Shown: positions 27,106-36,300, counted from the stretch's first letter. The stretch: DNA of 55,374 nucleotides from Limnobacter sp. MED105 (GCF_000170915.1 NZ_ABCT01000017.1:1-55374), one strand, 5' to 3'. The notes: generated by a model from the letters alone, not told the origin. Numbers and translations are program-made.

Positions 27106-27148
27106 TCCCAATTTTTTGTCCTTATTGTGTTGAGGAAACCGCGCCGCC

Positions 27149-28549
27149 ATGCAAAACAACCCAGACCAGTTTTCATCCAAAATCGGCTTTGTGCTAGCCG
27201 CAGCAGGTTCAGCCGTGGGCATTGGCAATTTGGTGGGTTTTCCGGTGGCTGCTGCTAAAAATGGCGGCGGTGCGTTTTTGTTACTGTACATTTTTTTCGT
27301 GGTGGCCATTTGCCTTCCGCTGATTCTCGCCGAGCTTAGTTTGGGCCGTGCCACCGGGAAAAGCCCACTGGGTGCTTTTCGTGAAATTTCAAAAGGACAC
27401 AAGGGCTGGGTATTGGCCGGTGCCTTGTCCTTGGTTACACCGTTCATGATTGCCGTGTTCTACAGCGTACTCACCGTGTGGCTGCTGGGGTATTTGGTCC
27501 TGGTGCTGGGCGGCAAGCTGGACCAATTGGCCACACCTGTTTATTTTGGCGGGTTTATTACCAGCCCCTGGATATTTGCCTACCTGGCGGCAGTGATCGC
27601 CATGGTGATATTTGTATTGAAAGGGGGGGTGCGCGATGGCATTGAAAAAGCGTCCCGCTTGCTCATGCCCATGCTGTTCATCATGCTGATAGGCCTGGCT
27701 GTATTTGTACTGACACTCCCCAATGCCACGGCCGGTTTGAAGTTTTATTTCACGCCACAAGTGGATCGAATCACCTGGAGCGTGGTCAACGGCGCCCTGT
27801 CCCAAGCATTCTTCTCGCTGTCGCTGGGCATGGGTATTCTGATCACCTATGGCTCGTATTTGCGCAAACAAGACAACCTAGTGCAGTCAGCCAAAATGCT
27901 GGCCTGCACCGACACCGGCGTGGCGCTGGTGGCAGGCCTCATGACCCTGCCCGCAATTTTCGCCATTTACCCCAACACCAACCCAAGCGAGCTCAGTGAT
28001 TCTTCCGTGGGTTTGATTTTCTCGTTCTTCCCCAATATCTTTATGGCGATGGTGCCCAAGTTCGGATATGCCGTATCCAGCCTGATCGCAGCCACCTTCT
28101 TCCTGTTGGCGTTTGTGGCCGCCATTACCTCGCTGGTGTCGATTATTGAAGTGCCCGTGGCCGCCCTGAAAGCCGAAAGCAAAAAAACCCGCAACGCAGC
28201 GCTTGGCTTTGTGATTGCAGCTGTGTCGATAGGCGCCATTTTCAGTGCATTGTCGTTTGGACAAGTGAAATGGCTTAGCGAATTCGCTTTTTATTCCGGT
28301 GCCAACAAGTCGCTTTTTGATGTGTTGGTCGATGTGTTTTACGACACCATTTTGCCATTCAATGGCTTGCTGATTTGTCTGCTGGTGGTGTGGCAATGGA
28401 AACGCCACAACATGGCAGCAGAAATGCTGAGCAACAACAGCAGCAGTGGATGGCTTGAACGCTACACCCATTTCGCCATTGCATTCTGGATTCCTGTCAT
28501 TCTGGCTACCGTGTTTGTAATCACGGTGATCAACAAGTTCATGAGCTGA
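27149..28549 (+). CDS. Sodium-dependent transporter of the NSS (SNF) family
   Basis: 466-residue inner-membrane symporter with 11-12 helices, matching bacterial NSS size. The N-terminal sodium/substrate motif is GFVLAAAGSAVGIGNLVGFP (about 13-32). Later segments include YGSYLRKQDNL and FPNIFMAM. NSS proteins such as LeuT import amino acids with Na+. A GAGGA site lies 12-13 nt before the ATG. The start is 44 bp from the divergent methyltransferase start. Confidence 0.92.
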   Translation: MQNNPDQFSSKIGFVLAAAGSAVGIGNLVGFPVAAAKNGGGAFLLLYIFFVVAICLPLILAELSLGRATGKSPLGAFREISKGHKGWVLAGALSLVTPFMIAVFYSVLTVWLLGYLVLVLGGKLDQLATPVYFGGFITSPWIFAYLAAVIAMVIFVLKGGVRDGIEKASRLLMPMLFIMLIGLAVFVLTLPNATAGLKFYFTPQVDRITWSVVNGALSQAFFSLSLGMGILITYGSYLRKQDNLVQSAKMLACTDTGVALVAGLMTLPAIFAIYPNTNPSELSDSSVGLIFSFFPNIFMAMVPKFGYAVSSLIAATFFLLAFVAAITSLVSIIEVPVAALKAESKKTRNAALGFVIAAVSIGAIFSALSFGQVKWLSEFAFYSGANKSLFDVLVDVFYDTILPFNGLLICLLVVWQWKRHNMAAEMLSNNSSSGWLERYTHFAIAFWIPVILATVFVITVINKFMS

Positions 28550-28627
28550 AATCAAGTCAATTTACTGGCATGCACAATGCCACTTTTATGCTGTAATAAG
28601 GAAAATTAAAAATATTCCGGAGACAGT

Positions 28628-30598
28628 ATGAAAACCAACCTGCCCTTGGCAACTCTCGCCATTGTCGTCCCTGCCTTGCTGGCTGCGTGTTCAAAAAGCC
28701 CTGCCCCAAGCGACCCCAACAGCACAGCCAGTGAGTTCACACAGGCCTTTCACGCTGAAGTGGCCAAGAACACTGATCTGGTCGATTCAGCCAACAATGC
28801 CGATGCCCGCAAAGGGTTGATTGCCAGGCCCACCGGGCAGGTGAAAAATGAGCAAGGCGAAGTCATTTGGGATTACGACGAATTCAATTTCATTGACGGC
28901 AAATCGCCAGCCACGGTGAACCCCAGCCTGTGGCGACAAGCCAGTTTGAACAATCAAATTGGTTTATACAAAGTGGCTGACCGCATTTACCAATTGCGCG
29001 GATTCGATTTGTCGAACATGACGCTGATTGAAGGCGACACAGGCTGGATTGTGGTGGATGTGCTAACCAGCGAGGAGACCGCACGCGCCGCCATGGCCTT
29101 TGCACGACAACACTTGGGCGATAAGCCAGTGAGCGCAATTGTGTTTACCCACAGCCATGTAGACCACTTTGGTGGTGCACTCGGTGTGCTCAGTGCCGAG
29201 GAAGTTGCATCGCGTAAGGTGCCGGTGGTGGCCCCGGTGGGCTTCATGGAAGAAGCCACCAGCGAAAACCTGCTGGTGGGCATGGCCATGGCACGCAGGT
29301 CCACCTACATGTACGGCAAACGCCTGCCGCGCAGCCCGGAAGGTCTGATCGACAACGGCTTGGGCAAGGCTGTGGCCTACGGCAAGGTGGGCATTTTGCC
29401 ACCCACGCTGGTGGTGAAAGAAGCCAAAGAAACCCACATGCTTGACGGGCTGGAATTCATGTTCCACAACGTGCCCGGCAGCGAAGCACCTTCCGAGTTT
29501 GTGTTTTACCTACCTGCATTGAAAGCCTTTGGCAGTGCTGAACTGTTTGGCCACACGCTGCACAACCTGTACACCCCACGGGGTGCCAAAGTGCGCGATG
29601 CCCTGAAATGGGCCAGTTACATGGACGAAGCCATTGCCTACGCAGGCGATGCTGAAGTGATGTTTCACCAGCACAACTGGCCGGTTTGGGGCGCTGAGAA
29701 CGTGCGCAGCTTTATGGAAAAACAGCGCGATGTGTACCGCTTCATTCATGACCAAACCGTTCGTCACATGAATGCCGGTTACACCTCCACTGAAATTGCA
29801 GAAAAAGTAACCATGCCACCGGCCTTGAACAACTTTCTGAGTGGGCGCGGTTACTACGGGACCGTGTCACACAACGTGAAAGCGGTGTACCAGTTTTACA
29901 TGGGTTGGTTCGATGCGAACCCCGCCAACCTGAACCCCCTGCCCCCGGTCGAAGCCGCCAAAAAGTATGTGGAGGTGGCTGGAGGTATGGAGGCCTTGCT
30001 GAATAAAGCTGAAGACGCTGTGAACAAGGGAGAATACCGCTGGGCTGCTGAACTGCTGAAACATGCGGTGTATGCCGACCCTGAGAACACTCGCGCCAAG
30101 GCCTTGATGGCAACAAGTTTTGACCAGATGGGCTACATGGCAGAATCGGCTCCCTGGCGTAACTTTTACCTGACCGGCGCCTTGGAGTTGCGCCAAGGTG
30201 GCTACAACGAAGGCTTCAAGCGCAGCATGTTCCTCGACATGCTGAAGCACACACCCACTGAACGTTTTCTGGAAGCCATGGCCGCCGCACTGAACAGCGA
30301 CAAGGCTGAGGGTGAAGACATTCAAATCAACCTTGTGTTTTCCGACACGCAGGAAAGTTATGTGCTTAGAATCCACAACAGCGTGCTGCACCACCGTGCA
30401 GGCCAAGCAGAAGAAAATTCTGCAGCCACACTGACCTTGAGCAAACCCTTCTTTTTGAACATGATGACCGGTGAAGCAGGCGCCACTGATTTGCTGTTTT
30501 CAGATCAAACGCAAATTGACGGCAGCACCATCAAGCTGGGCCAGTTTTTCGGCATGCTGGACAAAGCGACCGGCAATTTCAACATCGTGACGCCCTAA
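28628..30598 (+). CDS. Alkyl sulfatase lipoprotein (SdsA/BDS1-like metallo-beta-lactamase fold)
   Basis: 656 residues. Lipoprotein signal with LLAAC (C21), a zinc beta-lactamase-like domain with THSHVDHFGG (174-183) and later metal ligands in PSEFVFYLP and SAELFGHTLHNL, the HQHNWPVWG motif, then an alkyl-sulfatase dimerisation domain (about 400-530) and a C-terminal SCP2-like domain that binds the alkyl chain. Enzymes of this family hydrolyse primary alkyl sulfates such as SDS, releasing sulfate and alcohol. Lipid anchoring is less usual than free secretion. A GGAG site precedes the ATG. Confidence 0.92.
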   Translation: MKTNLPLATLAIVVPALLAACSKSPAPSDPNSTASEFTQAFHAEVAKNTDLVDSANNADARKGLIARPTGQVKNEQGEVIWDYDEFNFIDGKSPATVNPSLWRQASLNNQIGLYKVADRIYQLRGFDLSNMTLIEGDTGWIVVDVLTSEETARAAMAFARQHLGDKPVSAIVFTHSHVDHFGGALGVLSAEEVASRKVPVVAPVGFMEEATSENLLVGMAMARRSTYMYGKRLPRSPEGLIDNGLGKAVAYGKVGILPPTLVVKEAKETHMLDGLEFMFHNVPGSEAPSEFVFYLPALKAFGSAELFGHTLHNLYTPRGAKVRDALKWASYMDEAIAYAGDAEVMFHQHNWPVWGAENVRSFMEKQRDVYRFIHDQTVRHMNAGYTSTEIAEKVTMPPALNNFLSGRGYYGTVSHNVKAVYQFYMGWFDANPANLNPLPPVEAAKKYVEVAGGMEALLNKAEDAVNKGEYRWAAELLKHAVYADPENTRAKALMATSFDQMGYMAESAPWRNFYLTGALELRQGGYNEGFKRSMFLDMLKHTPTERFLEAMAAALNSDKAEGEDIQINLVFSDTQESYVLRIHNSVLHHRAGQAEENSAATLTLSKPFFLNMMTGEAGATDLLFSDQTQIDGSTIKLGQFFGMLDKATGNFNIVTP

Positions 30599-30622
30599 TT
30601 GGGGGAAGGCTTGTCGGTAATA

Positions 30623-30655
30623 TTCGGGTTTCCACGATTGGCCGGGAAACCCGAA
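30623..30655 (+). terminator. Strong hairpin after the alkyl sulfatase gene
   Basis: TTCGGGTTTCC (30623-30633) pairs perfectly with GGAAACCCGAA (30645-30655) across an 11-nt loop. No T-tract follows, so termination would need Rho or the stem may protect the mRNA 3' end. Confidence 0.55.
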
Positions 30656-30704
30656 CAACCCTATAGTGTGTGAATGATCAACCGCACATTTATTGGTAAT
30701 TCAC

Positions 30705-31139
30705 ATGGCCGCAACACATTCAACCCTTCAGCCTTTCCATCTTGCTTTTCCGGTGACTGACATTGCAGTCGCGCGTAAATTTTACGGCGAGGTAATTGGC
30801 TGTGAAGAAGGCCGAAGTGCCCCACACTGGGTGGACTTCAACTTTTACGGCCACCAACTGGTGGCGCACTTGGCACCAGAAGAAGTGGGTTGCAAAGCCA
30901 ACAGCAGCGTGGATGGCCACGCCGTTCCTGCCAAACACTTCGGTGTAATTTTGACCATGGAGCAATGGAATGAATTGGCTGACCGATTGAAAGCTGCGGG
31001 AACCAAGTTTGTGATCGAGCCCTACATTCGGTTCAAAGGCCAGGTTGGCGAGCAAGCCACCATGTTTTTCATGGACCCATGCGGCAATGCGCTTGAGTTC
31101 AAGGCATTTGCCAACATGGACCAAATTTTTGCAAAATGA
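30705..31139 (+). CDS. VOC (glyoxalase / extradiol dioxygenase) superfamily protein
   Basis: 144 residues. The paired beta-alpha-beta-beta-beta fold is marked by PFHLAFPVTDIAVARKFYGEVIGC at the start and FFMDPCGNALEFKAF at the end. His at about 11, a mid-region HFGVIL and the C-terminal Glu are candidate metal ligands. The ATG at 30705 is preferred over a TTG four codons upstream. The reaction is unknown; relatives are annotated as putative dioxygenases. Confidence 0.82.
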   Translation: MAATHSTLQPFHLAFPVTDIAVARKFYGEVIGCEEGRSAPHWVDFNFYGHQLVAHLAPEEVGCKANSSVDGHAVPAKHFGVILTMEQWNELADRLKAAGTKFVIEPYIRFKGQVGEQATMFFMDPCGNALEFKAFANMDQIFAK

Positions 31140-31156
31140 GTTCTGCAAAGTAAGTA

Positions 31157-32491
31157 TCAGGTAAACGTGCGTTCCATTTCACGGCGGAACTTCACCGCTG
31201 TGGAATTGGCGTCAAAGGCCACATCATTCCAGCTCACGGCCTGCCCGGCCTTCACCGGTTTCAGCAACTTCACACCATGTGCCAAACCCAAAGGCAGTCC
31301 GCCCAAGGCCAGCGATTCCTTTGCTGGCATCAACTTGCCATACACCGTGTAACCGCCTTCACCATCCAGCATTTCACCGGCTTGTAAGTCGCGTTTGGCT
31401 GTGGCCACCACATCGCCGTGCCAGCAAATTGGCGCACCCGTGGCCTCGCTTCGAATACCGATGGAGGCCACCGATATGCCCAGCTCCAACCCAATCAAAT
31501 GAAACGGTTTGTACATGCTGGAATACTGCCCGCTTGGGTCAGTGATCAAACCGTATTCCTTGAAGCAACGGGCCACATATTCGCTGTCGGCAGCAAAGGT
31601 GACATACACGCCCCAACGCAGGTCGCGAAACACAGGGCGGGTATCACGCTCAACACTGGAAATAACCTCAACCTGTCCACGCTGGTCCAGAATGCCGCCG
31701 TGTTCGCGCGGCTTCAAAATACGCGCCAGATCGTCTACACCCACCGCCGGAAACTTCAAACCACTGGGTGCTACCAAACCGGTTGCATTGGCGACGGCCG
31801 CCATTTCAATGGCGCTTTTTGTACCATCCAGAAAACTGTTGAACATTTGCGCGTTCATGCCACCCTTGGCTGCGTCTTCAGCGGTCAGGCCGTAGTGGTT
31901 CCACACCGTATCGGGCGTACTTTCATGGTAAGTGGGCAGGTACTTGGTGCCCTTGCCCGCAGCCACCACGGAAAAGCCAGCGGCTCGCGCCCAGTCCACC
32001 ATTTCGAAAATCAACGCGGGCTGGTCGCCATAGGCCAGCGAGTACACAATGCCCGCCTCATCGGCCTTGCGTTTTAGCAAAGGGCCAGCCAGTGCGTCGG
32101 CTTCCACATTCACCATCACAATGTGTTTCTTGAATTCACAGCACGCCAGCACATGGGCAATGCCCACGGCGGGGTTGCCGGTGGAGTCAATGATAATGTC
32201 CACGAAAGGCGACTCAATCAGCTTCATGCCGTCGTCAATAATCGCGGTATTGCCCTGCCTGGCTGCTTGTTCAAGCGTTGTGGCTGCGTAGCTTTCTTCT
32301 TTCCATCCAACATTCTTAAGCGCCGCTTTCGCCCGCGCCGGGGACAAATCGGCAATGCCCACCATGTGAATGCCGGGCGTGCGTGGTACTTGGGAAAGAT
32401 ACATGGAGCCAAACTTGCCAGCGCCGATCATGCCAACGCGCAAGGGTTTGCCAATCGCTGCGCGCTGCTGAAGTTTGGAAAATAAGTTCAT
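31157..32491 (-). CDS. NAD(P)-dependent oxidoreductase with C-terminal SAF domain
   Basis: 444 residues. Rossmann motif VGMIGAGKFGSMYLSQV (about 19-35), a homoserine-dehydrogenase-like catalytic region (DGTKSAIEMAAVANATGLV), then an SAF domain (about 350-440; AKRDLQAGEMLDGEGGYTVYGKLM). Proteins of this architecture are often mislabelled as FlgA-like. They appear to reduce or oxidise a small carbonyl substrate in sugar or branched-acid catabolism; the exact reaction is unknown. Confidence 0.83.
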   Translation of the reverse strand: MNLFSKLQQRAAIGKPLRVGMIGAGKFGSMYLSQVPRTPGIHMVGIADLSPARAKAALKNVGWKEESYAATTLEQAARQGNTAIIDDGMKLIESPFVDIIIDSTGNPAVGIAHVLACCEFKKHIVMVNVEADALAGPLLKRKADEAGIVYSLAYGDQPALIFEMVDWARAAGFSVVAAGKGTKYLPTYHESTPDTVWNHYGLTAEDAAKGGMNAQMFNSFLDGTKSAIEMAAVANATGLVAPSGLKFPAVGVDDLARILKPREHGGILDQRGQVEVISSVERDTRPVFRDLRWGVYVTFAADSEYVARCFKEYGLITDPSGQYSSMYKPFHLIGLELGISVASIGIRSEATGAPICWHGDVVATAKRDLQAGEMLDGEGGYTVYGKLMPAKESLALGGLPLGLAHGVKLLKPVKAGQAVSWNDVAFDANSTAVKFRREMERTFT

Positions 32492-32579
32492 GTTTGCCTT
32501 GTGTTTAGTCTGCTGGTTGGCAAGCAGAATAACTTGCTTACAGGCCCAGCAAAACCCGCAGTATCCCTAGGCCGGGCAC

Positions 32580-33176
32580 TTAAGCTACGTGTTGAATCGC
32601 ATCACGCAAGGCCTGCACACTGGGCACACCCGAGAAAAACTGTGAGCCTACCGCCAACGATGGCACTGCTTGAATTCCCACCTGTTTTGCATATTGCAGG
32701 TCGGTATCGTGTTGCGCATTGGCTTGGGGCGAGTTCACAAATTCATCGAGCATGGCTGGGTTTAAGCCCAGGCTGTGAAGAATATTTTTCAAAACATCGT
32801 CTTCACCAATGTTCAGGTTTTGTTGAAAAAAACCCTTCATCACGGCAGTGGCATAAGCATTGCCCTTGCCCTCTTGTTTCGCATATTGCAAACCCAAGAA
32901 TGCTTTGCGTGTGTACGGCTGCGGCGACACCGTGGGCAATTGAATGGGCACACCAAGGCGCTCGGCCATTGGGTACACCGCAGCCTTCCACACCCTTGGC
33001 AGGTATTCATCTTCGGGCTTCAAGGTGGGTGTTGGATAAGGCCGCAACTCGAATGGCATCCACTCTATTTCTACATTCGACCCTTCGATGGCTTTTTCGA
33101 TAATGGCTTCACCAAGCAAGCAGAACGGACACACGAAATCGGTCCAGACCTGAATTTTGATGGGGGTAGTTGACAT
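32580..33176 (-). CDS. DsbA-family oxidoreductase, FrnE-like
   Basis: 198 residues of the cytosolic DsbA-like (FrnE/HCCA) group. A thioredoxin fold with CPFC (C16/C19) and a helical insert is followed by VPSLAVGSQFFSGVPS, which holds the cis-Pro region. No signal peptide, so it acts on cytoplasmic disulfides or as a polyketide-type isomerase. Ribosome site GGAG upstream of the ATG at 33176. It ends 88 bp before the SAF-domain gene on the same strand. Confidence 0.88.
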   Translation of the reverse strand: MSTTPIKIQVWTDFVCPFCLLGEAIIEKAIEGSNVEIEWMPFELRPYPTPTLKPEDEYLPRVWKAAVYPMAERLGVPIQLPTVSPQPYTRKAFLGLQYAKQEGKGNAYATAVMKGFFQQNLNIGEDDVLKNILHSLGLNPAMLDEFVNSPQANAQHDTDLQYAKQVGIQAVPSLAVGSQFFSGVPSVQALRDAIQHVA

Positions 33177-33311
33177 GGGGAACTCCTGCTTTGATTGCTG
33201 CTATTTGTTGGCGTTAGTTTGCCACTTTGGCGGCTTGAACACCGCTCATTGGCTTGCAAGCAATGCCTGTTTCTCGGTCAATATTACCTTGAAGTAGTGA
33301 TGGCGCTTTAA

Positions 33312-33329
33312 CATTACAACGTTATAATG
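33312..33329 (+). promoter_or_regulatory. Operator palindrome with embedded -10 for the toxin-antitoxin genes
   Basis: An 18-bp palindrome, CATTACAACGTTATAATG, with one mismatched pair. It contains a consensus TATAAT (33323-33328) ending 28 bp before the antitoxin start. Autorepression by the antitoxin complex is expected for such modules. Confidence 0.7.
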
Positions 33330-33356
33330 CTTTAACGTTTTAAAAGGAGTGCCACT

Positions 33357-33590
33357 GTGAGCAACCTGTCAAAAAGGTCGACAGTTTATTTCGACCCAAC
33401 CATACACCAAGCCCTTCGAATTAAGGCAGCCAGTTCTCAACAATCGTTGTCGGAACTTGTGGACGAGGCCGTGCGCCTTTTCATGAAAGAAGATCAGGAA
33501 GATCTTCAAGCGTACTCAAACCGTTTGTCTGAGCCCGAGATCAGTTATGAAGCCTTGCTTAACGACCTGAAGAAGCATGGCAAACTATAA
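33357..33590 (+). CDS. Antitoxin of a RelE/ParE-type module (ribbon-helix-helix)
   Basis: 77 residues. The N-terminal ribbon-helix-helix DNA-binding part (RSTVYFDPTIHQALRIKAA, about 7-25) is followed by an acidic C-terminal tail (about 45-77) that should wrap the toxin. Starts with GTG after AAGGAG. Its 3' end overlaps the toxin start by 14 bp, which couples translation. Confidence 0.85.
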   Translation: MSNLSKRSTVYFDPTIHQALRIKAASSQQSLSELVDEAVRLFMKEDQEDLQAYSNRLSEPEISYEALLNDLKKHGKL

Positions 33591-33840
33591 AATTGTCTTC
33601 AAAAAATCAGTCGCCAAAGATCTACGAAGCATTTCAAACCCAGATGTACGGAGGATCCTCTCGACGATTGACCAACTCGCCATGAACCCAAGGGGCGAAG
33701 GCTGCAAGAAACTCACAGGACTAGAACTGTATAGAGTGCGCTGCGGAGACTACCGAATTGTTTATGAGATTAAAAATTCTGAATTGATTGTTTCGGTGAT
33801 CAAGGTTGGGCATCGATCTGGTGTTTATAAGACCAATTGA
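33577..33840 (+). CDS. RelE/ParE-family toxin
   Basis: 87 residues with the family pattern: YKIVFKKSVAKDLRSI at the N-terminus, LTGLELYRVRCGDYRIVYEI in the core and VIKVGHRSGVY at the end. The basic residues around LYRVRCGDYRIVY are typical of mRNA interferases of the RelE branch; gyrase-inhibiting ParE activity cannot be excluded. It appears intact. Confidence 0.88.
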   Translation: MANYKIVFKKSVAKDLRSISNPDVRRILSTIDQLAMNPRGEGCKKLTGLELYRVRCGDYRIVYEIKNSELIVSVIKVGHRSGVYKTN

Positions 33841-33900
33841 CTCATACCACACCTGCGTGCCGCTGTTCGCGTCACTGGCGAAAAGCTTCGAATCCCCCAC

Positions 33901-33922
33901 GCAAAGTCCGCAGGGACTTTGC
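33901..33922 (+). repeat. Perfect hairpin past the toxin gene
   Basis: GCAAAGTCC (33901-33909) pairs with GGACTTTGC (33914-33922), loop GCAG. It has no T-tract. A related GCAAAGTC core recurs at 45430 and 45459. Confidence 0.5.
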
Positions 33923-33944
33923 TTCCATAACGGCTCGAAATGAA

Positions 33945-33973
33945 AAAAGCCCTGAAGCAACTTCAGGGCTTTT
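33945..33973 (-). terminator. Bidirectional terminator between toxin and tRNA-Ser
   Basis: AAAAGCCCTGAAG (33945-33957) pairs perfectly with CTTCAGGGCTTTT (33961-33973), loop CAA. T-runs follow in both directions, so it serves the minus-strand tRNA and probably also the toxin-antitoxin transcript. Confidence 0.9.
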
Positions 33974-33982
33974 AGTAATTTG

Positions 33983-34073
33983 TGGCGGAGAGAGGGGGAT
34001 TCGAACCCCCGATAGGCTATTAACCTATACACGCTTTCCAGGCGTGCGACTTAAACCACTCATCCATCTCTCC
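33983..34073 (-). tRNA. tRNA-Ser (GGA anticodon)
   Basis: On the minus strand the acceptor GGAGAGA (34073-34067) pairs with TCTCTCC (33993-33987), followed by a G discriminator and an encoded CCA (33985-33983). The anticodon stem-loop CACGC-CTGGAAA-GCGTG gives anticodon GGA. The long variable arm (TATAGGTTAATAGCCTA) is a class II feature of tRNA-Ser. The T-loop TTCGAAT is intact. Confidence 0.96.
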
Positions 34074-34133
34074 GCGGTAAGCGCGAGAGTATAGCAAAGA
34101 ATCCCCTTGGGTATCCAGTGCATTCGTACCGCA

Positions 34134-36188
34134 TCACACTTTTCCTTCCGATTCGGGCAAGCGCAACACTCGCATTACGGCAGGCGCTTCGTCTTTGCGG
34201 CCACCCAACAGGGAGGCCACCACCATGGCCAGGGCGCTCAACGGAATGGTAAACACGCCACTGGCCACGCCACTCAAACCACCAATTTGCACAGCATCCA
34301 GGTTAAACAAAGCCATGAACGACGAATTGGTCAGTGCCAGACAAAGGCTCGAACTGACAAACCCGGTGCCCATGGCCCACAAGGCGCCACGGCGTGTGGC
34401 ACCACTCCAGAAAATACCTGCCACCAGCGGTACAAACAGGCTTGAAGCCGCCAAAGCAAAAGCAGAACCCACCAACACCACAATGTTGCCGGGCTGCAAG
34501 CTGGTAATCCAGGCGGCCATCAGTGCTGCACTCAGCAAGGCAATTTTCGACATGGTCACACGCCGTTGTGCCGTCGCCTCAGGGTCTAACACGCGGTAAT
34601 ACAAGTCGTGGGACAAACTGCCCGCAATCGCCAACAACAGGCCGTCTGCGGTCGACAACGCAGCGGCCAAACCACCCGCAGCAATCAAGCCGGATAGAAA
34701 AAATGGCATGCCCGCAATTTCAGGCGTAATCAACACCAGAATGTCGGGGCTCAAGCCAATTTCGGCAAACTGCACCACACCATCCTGGTTCACATCCTGT
34801 AAAGTCGCCAGCCCGGGGGTTACCCGCGACCACGCGGCAATCCAGTTGGGAATTTCGTTGTAACTCAAACCCACCAGGTTTTCATACACCACCACTTTGG
34901 CGATCACACTCAGCCAGGGCGAAGCCAAGTAAATTACCAAAATGCAACCCAAGGCAAACACCACCGACCAACGGGTTTGCGATGCATTCGGCGTGGTGTA
35001 AAACCGCATGATGATGTGGGGCAATGCAACAGTGCCGCACATCAGGGTAAAAGCCACCGCCAGAAAACTGATCAAGGCGCGCGAGTTCGACAGTCCGGAA
35101 TCGTCTTTGATGGAGCCAAAATGCGGCACACTGGCTTTGACCTTGTCCAGGTAACGCTGTTTCTCCTGACTCCATTTGCGCTTGGCATCCTGTGGGTCTT
35201 TGGGATAACTGCTCAACACACGCTCGGCGGCCTTGATTTCCTGAAACGTAGACCCATCGTAGCGGGCCAGCTCCAGGTTTTTGCGGCGTGCTTCATAGCC
35301 TTCCGCCCAGGATGAAGGCAAGGTGTCAATCAACAACTGATAACGATCGGCTTCACGCAGGTAAACGCTACGCACCTCGGCTTCGGCGGGGTCTGAGAAA
35401 AACTTGCGTTCCTGTGCACGCACATACTCGGGAAAGCTGGTGGGCCCACCCTCCACAAAACGCTCGGTGTCGCCTTTTCCGGTGAATCCGATCAAGGCGA
35501 CCACACTGACCATCATGGCCACAATCATCACAATGTATTGCGCGACCGCAGTCCAGGTAACAGCCCGCATTCCACCCAAAAAGGAGCACACCAAAATACC
35601 GGCAAGCCCAAAGAAAACACCAATACCGAACTCCACACCGGCAAAGCGCGATGTAATCAAACCCACCGCGTAAATTTGCGCAATCACATACACGAACGAA
35701 ATACTCACGGTGACCAACACGCAAATCAGGCGCACCGCCCTGCCCTTGTCGGGGCCGGCATATCGGGTGGCCAAAAAATCACCCACCGAGAAAAAAGCGA
35801 ATTTGCGCAGGTAGGGGGCAATCAGCAGGGCAATCAGCACGAAACCACCGGTCCACCCCACCAACAAGGCCAAGGCTTCAAAACCGCTGTAAAACAAGGT
35901 CCCTGCTACACCCAGAAAGGAAGCGGCGCTCATCCAGTCGGCCGCGGTGGCCATGCCGTTGTACACCGCAGGAACGGTGCGCGAGGCCACGAAGTATTCC
36001 TGCATGTCCGAGGTACGGCTGAGCAAGCCGATCACCGCATAAGCGCCCAGCGTGACGAAAATGAAGAAGTAACCAATCCACTGCCGGCCAATACCGTAGT
36101 CCTCCATAATGGCGGCGCCGGCAATACACACCAAAAAACCGAAGGTAAGAACCGAAAAGAACCGGGTCAGGCTGAGCGTAAAACTCAT
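34134..36188 (-). CDS. Sodium:solute symporter (SSS family, acetate/short-chain acid type)
   Basis: 684-residue protein with about 13 membrane helices; family signatures include MATAADWMSAASFLGVAG and GLIAAGGLAAALSTADGLLLAIAG. A long soluble insert at about 260-375 (RKFFSDPAEAEVRS to KASVPHFGSIKD) marks the VC2705-like subfamily related to ActP. It lies 112 bp downstream of acs on the same strand with a terminator between them, so uptake of acetate or another short-chain carboxylate is a reasonable inference. Confidence 0.88.
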   Translation of the reverse strand: MSFTLSLTRFFSVLTFGFLVCIAGAAIMEDYGIGRQWIGYFFIFVTLGAYAVIGLLSRTSDMQEYFVASRTVPAVYNGMATAADWMSAASFLGVAGTLFYSGFEALALLVGWTGGFVLIALLIAPYLRKFAFFSVGDFLATRYAGPDKGRAVRLICVLVTVSISFVYVIAQIYAVGLITSRFAGVEFGIGVFFGLAGILVCSFLGGMRAVTWTAVAQYIVMIVAMMVSVVALIGFTGKGDTERFVEGGPTSFPEYVRAQERKFFSDPAEAEVRSVYLREADRYQLLIDTLPSSWAEGYEARRKNLELARYDGSTFQEIKAAERVLSSYPKDPQDAKRKWSQEKQRYLDKVKASVPHFGSIKDDSGLSNSRALISFLAVAFTLMCGTVALPHIIMRFYTTPNASQTRWSVVFALGCILVIYLASPWLSVIAKVVVYENLVGLSYNEIPNWIAAWSRVTPGLATLQDVNQDGVVQFAEIGLSPDILVLITPEIAGMPFFLSGLIAAGGLAAALSTADGLLLAIAGSLSHDLYYRVLDPEATAQRRVTMSKIALLSAALMAAWITSLQPGNIVVLVGSAFALAASSLFVPLVAGIFWSGATRRGALWAMGTGFVSSSLCLALTNSSFMALFNLDAVQIGGLSGVASGVFTIPLSALAMVVASLLGGRKDEAPAVMRVLRLPESEGKV

Positions 36189-36222
36189 GTATTTACTCCC
36201 GGTGCATGGATTCTTTCAAACG

Positions 36223-36258
36223 AAAAAAACCAGCCCACCGAAATGGAACTGGTTTTTC
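36223..36258 (-). terminator. Terminator downstream of acs
   Basis: AAAAACCAG (36225-36233) pairs with CTGGTTTTT (36249-36257) over a 15-nt loop that has a small inner stem. Read on the minus strand the hairpin ends in a T-rich run. It separates acs from the symporter gene. Confidence 0.8.
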
Positions 36259-36300
36259 TCAAGGCAGCTGCACCCCTGTTCAAGGAGAGCACCTGATCAA

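Noticed and set aside
28566-28582. Terminator after the NSS transporter
   Set aside because: The TGGCAT/ATGCCA stem is only 6 bp with a short, broken T run. Too weak to call.
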